Positions 32,036-38,615 of a stretch of 38,615 nucleotides of DNA are shown here, piece after piece. The position numbers and the translations under genes were made by a program. Each line of letters begins with the position of its first letter. The stretch's first letter is position 1. Source of the DNA: Bacteroidota bacterium (lineage in GTDB: Bacteria; Bacteroidota; Bacteroidia; Bacteroidales; JACABE01); NCBI GenBank assembly GCA_013377005.1, contig JACABE010000014.1, forward strand, positions 46,392-85,006. Direction: 5' to 3'. The notes under the pieces are model-generated. The model had not been told where the DNA came from. It did no database searches and saw only the letters and a program-made list of their open reading frames with translations.

Positions 32036-32117
32036 ATTTTTTAAAAGTTGTATGTTTTTATTTTCGAAGTCTCTTATTGTCTGTCATAATAGATTTTACC
32101 ATATATTATGCCTTATT

Positions 32118-33203
32118 TTAATTATTGAGTATCTTATTATCTATCATCTTCAAATTATTATTTTCGAAGTAAAGAAATGTATTAAAATCATAGTTCCAGA
32201 CTTCAAATTTTTCATTTTCAGTTATTGTTTCCCTTTTGTAAAATGGATTACCCAAAGATAATTTGCACATTTCCTTTGTCATGCCAATGGCAACTTTATG
32301 ATTGTTTATTAAATTTCCAATTTCTGTACCAAATTTTTGAATAATTTCATTCTTCTCTCTTGTAATTTTATTTAAACGATTCTTTTCAATATCCAACCTT
32401 TGTTTATTAGCAAGTTTGTAATCTTTTAATGTTGAGAAACTTTTAATACCTATAGCATCAACACGTTGATAACCATGTGACAACATGTCTCGTTCATAAT
32501 AGAAAGCCACAAAATTTACATAGATTTCATTACCTTTAGTATTTTTAAAAACTAACATTGGGTGATAAACAACTTGTTCGCTGGAGCTATATTTTTCAAA
32601 ATCATTATCAACTAATGCAATGTCATTGCATTCCCATATTTCTCCTTTTTTAATATTAATAATATCACCTGTATTTGCATCTTTTAATTCTAATGCATCG
32701 TCATTAACAAAAAACTCATTAATATAAGTTTTTTTAGATTTTTCATAAAATGCTTGTAGAATAAACGGTATGTAATTAATACTAAGATTATCATCCCTAT
32801 TGATGTAGAATATTGTATCTTTTTCTTTGTAGAGAAGTTTTAATGACCATCCGTCGGAAGGATCATTCATATAAGCATCTAAAATTGTTAAACTTTGGTT
32901 GAAAAATGAATCTTCAGGGGCTATAAAATCAGCCATTTCTTTCTTGTTTTCAATTGAAATTTTAAAACCCATATAATTGTGGCTGCCATTTTTTGAAAGA
33001 GGTAAAATATATATATTTTGACCGATGTATTGCTTTATTATATCTTTTCTGTCAAATGGATAATACATAAAACTTGTACTATCGTATTTTGGAGTTTCAG
33101 ATAATTCTTTTTTAGAAGGCATTTCTCTTATAGGGATTTGCGCTTGGCTTATAACTGAACAATAAATCAAGCAAGTAATCAATAAAAATTTCTTCATAAT
33201 CAT
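32118..33203 (-). CDS. secreted protein with a C-terminal SmpA/BamE-like segment
   Basis: 361 residues. Signal peptide MIMKKFLLITCLIYCSVISQAQ. The large central region is beta-rich without recognised motifs. The end (HKVAIGMTKEMCKLSLGNP, then FEVWNYDFNTFLYFENNNLKM) resembles the 'G(M)TK.E....LG.P' plus strand pattern of SmpA/OmlA-like domains, which often terminate exported proteins. Function unknown; likely periplasmic. No Cys lipobox at the signal cleavage site. Confidence 0.65.
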   Translation of the reverse strand: MIMKKFLLITCLIYCSVISQAQIPIREMPSKKELSETPKYDSTSFMYYPFDRKDIIKQYIGQNIYILPLSKNGSHNYMGFKISIENKKEMADFIAPEDSFFNQSLTILDAYMNDPSDGWSLKLLYKEKDTIFYINRDDNLSINYIPFILQAFYEKSKKTYINEFFVNDDALELKDANTGDIINIKKGEIWECNDIALVDNDFEKYSSSEQVVYHPMLVFKNTKGNEIYVNFVAFYYERDMLSHGYQRVDAIGIKSFSTLKDYKLANKQRLDIEKNRLNKITREKNEIIQKFGTEIGNLINNHKVAIGMTKEMCKLSLGNPFYKRETITENEKFEVWNYDFNTFLYFENNNLKMIDNKILNN

Positions 33204-33582
33204 GAATTTATAGTTTGTTTAAAGTTAATTTATAATTCATCTGGTTATATTAAAAAAACTATCCAATTACATTCAAAATAGTTGGTAACATAATAGCATT
33301 TTATTCATCGTTCCTGCATAAAAGTAAAAAAATAAACGATAAACAACAAGATGGGAAGAATTTATTTTTCTTTTAAGCAACAAAGCTACTAAAAATAAAT
33401 TCAATACATTAAAAAACTTATTAACATTTATAAATTAGCAGAAAAGAATGCCTTTATAAAGTTTATATATTGTCCCAATATGGCTTATAACAACAAAGCC
33501 ATAAATATGATCATCTTTTTATTTTTATAAAATAAAATTAGCTAAATTTGTAACGAAACAATTTCTAACAACAACTCAGCCA
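33204..33582. other. divergent intergenic region
   Basis: 379 bp of very AT-rich sequence between divergent genes. The only element I can support is the -7 box at 33543-33550. Confidence 0.55.
33543..33550 (+). promoter_or_regulatory. -7 box for the KdpD/KdpE-like pair
   Basis: TAAATTTG fits TAnnTTTG, 32 nt upstream of the TTG start at 33583. Confidence 0.5.
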
Positions 33583-34662
33583 TTGATTACCTTCAGAAAA
33601 AAAATATCTCATCAAAAGCAATACATTTTCAGCATTGTATTTGTTATCCTTATGGCTTCATCCTTTTATCTTATCAAAGACTGGATAGGATATCGAGTTG
33701 TAGCTTTATTGCTATTGTTCACAGTATCTGTAATAGCAATGCTTTTCGATATATTTCCTGTATTACTGGCATCCATATTAAGTGCATTAATCTGGGATTT
33801 CTTTTTCATTCCCCCTCAGTTTACATTACACATTGATAATACCGAAGATTTACTGATGTTCCTCATGTATTTTATCATTGCAATGGTAAATGCAGTGCTT
33901 ACATTCAAAATACGAGAACAGGAAAAAAAATTAAGAGATAAAGAAGAAAAAGAAACCGCCATCAAACTTTACAACACCTTATTTAACTCACTTTCGCACG
34001 AACTTCGAACCCCGATTTCTACTATTATTGCCGCCATTGACACCTTAAAAGAAAACAAAACCGGTTTGTCAGATTACGATCAGAATGATTTGTATAACGA
34101 AATTGATACTGCCACTTTAAGATTAAACCGACAGGTCGATAATTTATTAAATATGAGTCGCCTAGAATCGGCTATCCTAAAACCAAAACCCGAATACTGC
34201 GATTTGAATGAGTTGATATTTTCCGTTATCCAAAAGTTTTCCGATAGCATGCAATCGCATACCATTCATTTCAAACCTAGCGATAATTTCCCGTTTGTAA
34301 ACGTAGATTTGATGATGATGGAACAAATCATATCAAACATCATTCATAATGGCATACACTATACACCCAAAAATTCAATAATAACTATAAATACATCTAT
34401 TCAGGACGACAAATTAATAATTACGATAAGCGACAATGGAAAAGGTTTCCCTGAAACTGAAATTCCATTGGTTTTTAATAAATTTCATCGTTTGCCCAAT
34501 GCCAGAACAGGTGGCAGCGGATTAGGATTGTCAATTGTAAAAGGATTTGTAAACGCTTTAAACGGAACTATTTCTCTAGAAAACCAAGCTTCAGGAGGAG
34601 CTATATTTAAAATTACTATACCTTGCGAAATTTCCTATATCAATAATTTAAAAAATGAATAA
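33583..34662 (+). CDS. KdpD-like sensor histidine kinase lacking the N-terminal KdpD/USP domains
   Basis: 359 residues from TTG 33583. Four membrane helices with the DUF4118 pattern of KdpD (DIFPVLLASILSALIWDFFF, then IPP), a coiled linker, HisKA with H139 in SLSHELRTPIS, and HATPase_c with N, G1 (DNGKGF) and G2 (GSGLGLSIV) boxes. Full KdpD is about 900 residues; the cytosolic N-terminal KdpD and USP domains that sense K+ and second messengers are missing here, with no frameshift upstream. Its stop overlaps the regulator gene by 8 nt. Probably controls potassium homeostasis, given kup downstream. Confidence 0.88.
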   Translation: MITFRKKISHQKQYIFSIVFVILMASSFYLIKDWIGYRVVALLLLFTVSVIAMLFDIFPVLLASILSALIWDFFFIPPQFTLHIDNTEDLLMFLMYFIIAMVNAVLTFKIREQEKKLRDKEEKETAIKLYNTLFNSLSHELRTPISTIIAAIDTLKENKTGLSDYDQNDLYNEIDTATLRLNRQVDNLLNMSRLESAILKPKPEYCDLNELIFSVIQKFSDSMQSHTIHFKPSDNFPFVNVDLMMMEQIISNIIHNGIHYTPKNSIITINTSIQDDKLIITISDNGKGFPETEIPLVFNKFHRLPNARTGGSGLGLSIVKGFVNALNGTISLENQASGGAIFKITIPCEISYINNLKNE

Positions 34663-35332
34663 AACAGAGATACTAATCATAGATGACGAACCTCAATTAA
34701 GGAAATTACTTTGTATTAACCTTGAAAGCAACGATTATAAAGTTATAGAAGCCGAAACTGGCAAGCAAGGCATACAATTAGCCGCAAGTTTTAACCCTGA
34801 ACTTATATTATTAGATCTCGGCTTACCTGATATCGATGGTCACGAAATCCTGAAAGAACTCAGAACCTGGTATCAGAAATCAATTATTATTCTTTCCGTT
34901 CAAAACAGCGAAGATGATATTGTAAAAGCATTGGATAACGGAGCCTCTGACTATTTGTCCAAGCCTTTCAGAACAGCAGAATTGCTTGCCAGAATAAGAG
35001 CTGCCATTCGCAGAAATAATAATCAGAATGGCGAACAAATTATTTTTTGCAGCGATATTGAAATTGATCTTGTGGCTAAAACAGTAAAAAAGAACAACGA
35101 ACTCATAAAGCTTACTACTACAGAATATAAACTATTAGCTTTATTTGCTCAAAATGAAGGCAGGGTTTTAACCCATCAATTTATATTAAAAGAAATCTGG
35201 GGTCTTGGATATCAAACAGAAGTCCAATACCTGCGAGTTTTTGTAGGAACCTTGCGTAAAAAAACAGAAGACAACCCCGATCATCCCAAACATATCATTA
35301 CCGAAAGTGGCGTAGGATATCGTTTTATTTAA
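34655..35332 (+). CDS. KdpE-like OmpR-family response regulator
   Basis: 225 residues. Receiver domain with acidic pair D10-D11, phosphoacceptor D54 in LILLDLGLPD and Lys in YLSKPF. The winged-helix DNA-binding domain includes LTTTEYKLLALFAQNEGRVLTH and the KdpE-typical VQYLRVFVGTLRKK. Overlaps the kinase gene. No kdpFABC operon is in the window; the nearest downstream gene is a Kup transporter, a plausible target. Confidence 0.92.
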   Translation: MNKTEILIIDDEPQLRKLLCINLESNDYKVIEAETGKQGIQLAASFNPELILLDLGLPDIDGHEILKELRTWYQKSIIILSVQNSEDDIVKALDNGASDYLSKPFRTAELLARIRAAIRRNNNQNGEQIIFCSDIEIDLVAKTVKKNNELIKLTTTEYKLLALFAQNEGRVLTHQFILKEIWGLGYQTEVQYLRVFVGTLRKKTEDNPDHPKHIITESGVGYRFI

Positions 35333-35425
35333 TCTTTATATTTTCTTTATACTATTTCGTAAATCTTTATTAATTCCTTATAGCTTTTTAGCGACTTTTG
35401 TGCCTCATTTTTAAACTGCAAAAAC

Positions 35426-37405
35426 TTGAAAGCACAAAGCAACTCTCATTTTTCTAATCGAATTACTGCAGCATCATTATTAGTAGCTTTAGGTATCATT
35501 TATGGAGATATAGGAACAAGCCCCTTATATGCACTAAGAGCCGTAATCGGTCTTAGGCAAATTGATGCCAATTTGGTATATGGTGGTGTATCTTGTATAT
35601 TCTGGACATTGGTCTTTCAAACAACAATTAAATATATATGGCTTACTATACAAGCTGATAATCAGGGCGAAGGTGGTATTTTTTCTTTGTATGCATTGGT
35701 AAAAAGATATGGTAAGAGATTAGTTATACCTACAATTCTTGGTGCTACAACTTTACTGGCTGATGGAATTATTACACCTCCTATTACTGTTGCTTCTGCC
35801 ATTGAAGGATTAGGCATGGTAAAAGGATTGGAAAATACAGTTGTTGCTGGTAATACTTTTACGATAGGCATTGTAGTAATTATCTTATCCGGATTATTTT
35901 TCTTTCAAAGATTCGGTACACAAAAAATAGGTGAACTATTTGGGCCTGCAATGATGGTATGGTTTTCAATGCTACTCATTATGGGAGTTCATCAAATCAC
36001 AATTCATCCCGATATTCTAAAATCTTTAAGTCCTGTTTATGGATATCAGTTATTGGTTCATTATCCCAATGGCTTCTGGTTATTAGGTGCAGTTTTTCTT
36101 TGCACTACCGGAGCTGAAGCTTTGTATTCAGATTTAGGACATTGTGGTATTAGGAACATAAGAATTACATGGGTGTTTGTAAAAATAAGTTTAGTAGCTT
36201 GTTATTTAGGACAAGCTGCTTGGTTAATGCATCAGGGGCAGGCTTTTTTAAACGACAGAAATCCATTTTTCGAAATTATTCCGGCATGGTTTTTATTACC
36301 TGGTATTATAATAGCAACAATAGCATCTATCATAGCTTCGCAAGCCTTAATCAGCGGAAGCTACACCTTAATCAGTGAAGCTATGAACTTAAATTTCTGG
36401 CCACGAGTGGGAGTAAGGCAACCTACTGAAATTAAAGGACAGATTTATATTCCCAGTGTAAATACAATTCTATGGTTTGGATGTATTTTAATGATACTTT
36501 ATTTTCATTCTTCAGCCCACATGGAAGCTGCGTATGGATTCTCCATTACCATTGCAATGATGATGACTACTGTTCTTTTACGTTATTTTCTTATTTATAA
36601 ATTAAAATGGAATAAATACCTGGTATTTGCTCTTATCTTGATTTTCGCAACTGTAGAAGTATCATTTTTTATTGCCAATATTGCTAAAATAAAGCAAAGA
36701 TGGATGTTTCTATTTTTCGAATTGTTTATTTTCCTTACCATGTATGTTTGGTATTATGCCAGAAAAATCACCAACACTTACACAAAATTTATTGACCTGG
36801 GTAAATTTACTTCAACCATCTGCGACTTAAGTAACGATATTACTATTCCTAAATTTTCAACACATCTGATTTATTTAACCAAAGCGAATACAAGACATCA
36901 GATAGAAGAAAAAATTATCAAATCGATATTAGCTAAGAAGCCAAAACGAGCTGATGTTTATTGGTTTCTTCACATCAACAGAACAGAACAACCCTACACA
37001 CTCTCCTATGAAGTTTCAGAATTAATAGAGGATAAAATAATAAAAGTAAATATAAATGTAGGATTCAGAATAATTCCTCGCTCTGAATTGTATTTTAAGA
37101 AAATTGTTCAGGAATTAATTGCTAATAAAGAATTAAACTTACATATCCGTCCCGATGGGAGTACAAAATATAACGGTGAACCTGACTTTAAATTTGTTAT
37201 TGTTGAAAAATTTCTATCAGTGGAAAATGAGTTTGCAATAAGAGATGGAATTTTATTAAAATCATATTTCTTTTTAAAGAAACTGGGACAAAGAGATGAA
37301 AAAGCATTTGGTTTAGATAAAAGCGATATACAAATAGAATTCATCCCATTGGTCCATCAGCCGGTTACAAATATTTGTTTAAATAGAATACATCATAATA
37401 AATAA
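35426..37405 (+). CDS. kup: Kup/Trk-type low-affinity potassium transporter
   Basis: 659 residues with about twelve membrane helices and a soluble C-terminal domain of roughly 200 residues. The family signature GIIYGDIGTSPLYALR is at the N-terminus, followed by QADNQGEGGIFSLYAL and GADGIITPPITVASAIEG-like motifs (here LLADGIITPPITVASAIEG). It brings K+ into the cell with protons. TTG start at 35426. It lies about 90 nt after the KdpE-like gene, same strand. Confidence 0.95.
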   Translation: MKAQSNSHFSNRITAASLLVALGIIYGDIGTSPLYALRAVIGLRQIDANLVYGGVSCIFWTLVFQTTIKYIWLTIQADNQGEGGIFSLYALVKRYGKRLVIPTILGATTLLADGIITPPITVASAIEGLGMVKGLENTVVAGNTFTIGIVVIILSGLFFFQRFGTQKIGELFGPAMMVWFSMLLIMGVHQITIHPDILKSLSPVYGYQLLVHYPNGFWLLGAVFLCTTGAEALYSDLGHCGIRNIRITWVFVKISLVACYLGQAAWLMHQGQAFLNDRNPFFEIIPAWFLLPGIIIATIASIIASQALISGSYTLISEAMNLNFWPRVGVRQPTEIKGQIYIPSVNTILWFGCILMILYFHSSAHMEAAYGFSITIAMMMTTVLLRYFLIYKLKWNKYLVFALILIFATVEVSFFIANIAKIKQRWMFLFFELFIFLTMYVWYYARKITNTYTKFIDLGKFTSTICDLSNDITIPKFSTHLIYLTKANTRHQIEEKIIKSILAKKPKRADVYWFLHINRTEQPYTLSYEVSELIEDKIIKVNINVGFRIIPRSELYFKKIVQELIANKELNLHIRPDGSTKYNGEPDFKFVIVEKFLSVENEFAIRDGILLKSYFFLKKLGQRDEKAFGLDKSDIQIEFIPLVHQPVTNICLNRIHHNK

Positions 37406-37431
37406 AAATAAATAATTAAAAAATTAAAGCC

Positions 37432-38397
37432 ATGCATTTAAAAATCCGAACAAAAGTATTGATAGGAATTCTTTTTCTTTTTATTGAATTTCTTGCTATC
37501 GGCATTATGAGTATTTATTATTTTTCTTCCATTAAAAATAGTACAGAGTTGATGATTAAAAATAATTATCATTCTGTGCAATATGCTGAAAATATGATAC
37601 AGGCCATCGATGATACACATACTACAGTAGCATCCTTATTTTTAAACAAATTGTATCATTTTGATAAAAATACATTAAACGGCTCTTTGAGTAAATTTGA
37701 AGAAAATCTTGCAAAACAAGAGAAAAACATTACTGAATTTGGCGAAAAAGAATTAAGTCAATCCATTCATCAAATGTATCTTAAATACAAATCGCTGGTG
37801 TCGGCACAAAGAATTGACACTATAAGTGATAAGATAAATTTCTATACTGTAAATATCTTACCTTTATATAATGAAATCAAAGCAAAAATATTTACAATAT
37901 CTACTCTCAATATGCAAGCAATTGTACAAAAAAATGACAATTTAAATCAAATATTAAATCAGAGTTATAAAAATCTATTGATTATAATTACATTCTGTTT
38001 CCTTTTTACATTTTCATTCATGTTTAATTTCCCCAGCTATATAGCTAAACCTGTAAATGAAATTACGGAAAAAATCAAAGAAATAGCCAATAAAAACTAT
38101 AAAAGTCGTATTAATATTTCAGGGAATAATGAATTTAAAGAATTAGCTGAAGCGTTTAATTATATGGCTGAAAAACTAGAAGAAAACTGCAATCAAACAA
38201 AATCTGTAACTACAATTAAAGTTGAAGAAAAAGAAATAGATGAAAACAAAGTTATAGAAAACATTCAGTCTTTACTTAAGTCAGTAAGAATACTTTTAGA
38301 TGTAATTTCTGAGCAAAACAAAAACGATAAGCTACAACAACAATTCATTAATATTCAGGGAATAGAAGAAGAATTGTCTAATATAATTCATCAATAA
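37432..38397 (+). CDS. HAMP-domain membrane protein without an output domain
   Basis: 321 residues. Short cytoplasmic start, helix 1 (about 9-33), a helical periplasmic four-helix-bundle-type sensor region (about 34-180), helix 2, then HAMP (YIAKPVNEITEKIKEIANKN, continuing to about residue 245). It ends with a short coiled tail where kinases or chemoreceptors would carry HisKA or MA domains. The N-terminus resembles sensor kinases that Bacteroidota encode next to kdp operons. It may be a truncated sensor kinase stabilised as a stand-alone regulator, or a partner of the KdpD-like kinase. Confidence 0.75.
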   Translation: MHLKIRTKVLIGILFLFIEFLAIGIMSIYYFSSIKNSTELMIKNNYHSVQYAENMIQAIDDTHTTVASLFLNKLYHFDKNTLNGSLSKFEENLAKQEKNITEFGEKELSQSIHQMYLKYKSLVSAQRIDTISDKINFYTVNILPLYNEIKAKIFTISTLNMQAIVQKNDNLNQILNQSYKNLLIIITFCFLFTFSFMFNFPSYIAKPVNEITEKIKEIANKNYKSRINISGNNEFKELAEAFNYMAEKLEENCNQTKSVTTIKVEEKEIDENKVIENIQSLLKSVRILLDVISEQNKNDKLQQQFINIQGIEEELSNIIHQ

Positions 38398-38615
38398 ACT
38401 ATTGATTAAACTGCATTATAATTTTAGGCACTTCTGCTATATTATATTTCATATTTAATACTTTTAAATAGGAAAGTTGTAGTATAATGTTATGAGTATA
38501 TTGCAACTTACTTTGCAAAATTGTTATAGGTGATAAATATCAAAAATTAAGTAATTAATAATTTAGTAGATGACAAAACACATAATTAATTGAATTACAA
38601 ATGAATATGTTAATA
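38398..38615. other. AT-rich right edge without recognised feature
   Basis: No ORF or RNA gene can be supported in the last ~218 bp of the window. Confidence 0.6.

Noticed and set aside
33583-34662. Frameshifted full-length KdpD
   Set aside because: Upstream 380 bp contains no trace of the KdpD N-terminal or USP domains and has its own promoter box, so the short form appears genuine.

Overview
The window looks like a chromosomal segment of an anaerobic, fermentative member of the Bacteroidota (Bacteroidales-like). It is AT-rich, most starts lack a Shine-Dalgarno sequence, and many genes are preceded by the TAnnTTTG -7 box typical of this phylum. The DUF6913-dapA pair, the UmuDC pair and the secreted proteins of unknown function also fit. 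No genus can be named from the sequence alone.

Layout. 1-2160: an in-frame 144-bp tandem repeat runs into an orphan type I methyltransferase gene (hsdM), followed by a broken 5' fragment of umuD. 2160-4100: a small membrane protein and a HipA-like kinase/DUF3037 pair. 4430-6180: intact umuDC. 6740-17715: a mostly ordinary backbone (secreted protein, crcB, DUF6913-dapA, metallo-hydrolase, GT87-like membrane protein, secreted protein, tRNA-Ser, nucleotidyltransferase, LysE exporter, truA with a helical-repeat protein, thioredoxin-like protein).

18000-30042 is a large [FeFe]-hydrogenase locus. Two trimeric NAD(P)H/ferredoxin-type hydrogenases (hydCBA, then Trx-ferredoxin-hydB-hydA-hydC) flank a signalling block: DRTGG protein, RsbW-like ATPase, putative sensory [FeFe]-hydrogenase, second DRTGG protein, PHP-domain protein and second GHKL ATPase. 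Three 18-bp dyads resembling the operator of the NADH/NAD+ sensor Rex lie at the two visible promoters. The simplest model is that cellular redox (Rex) and H2 or ferredoxin state (sensory hydrogenase plus ATPases) jointly set hydrogenase output. The first complex is unusual: its HydB is a core-only form, and its HydA carries Ser at a position normally occupied by a Cys ligand of the H-cluster.

30200-33200 is accessory: a two-gene toxin-antitoxin-like module bracketed by two diverged copies of the hydC 3' end plus terminator, a PD-(D/E)XK nuclease-like gene and a secreted protein. 33580-38400 holds a KdpD/KdpE-like two-component pair without kdpABC, a Kup potassium transporter and a HAMP protein lacking an output domain.

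A recurring theme is that both two-gene accessory modules are bracketed by an intact housekeeping gene and a diverged fragment of that same gene (umuD 5' end; hydC 3' end). In the hydC fragment the coding differences are all synonymous, so the fragment probably arrived with imported allelic DNA.
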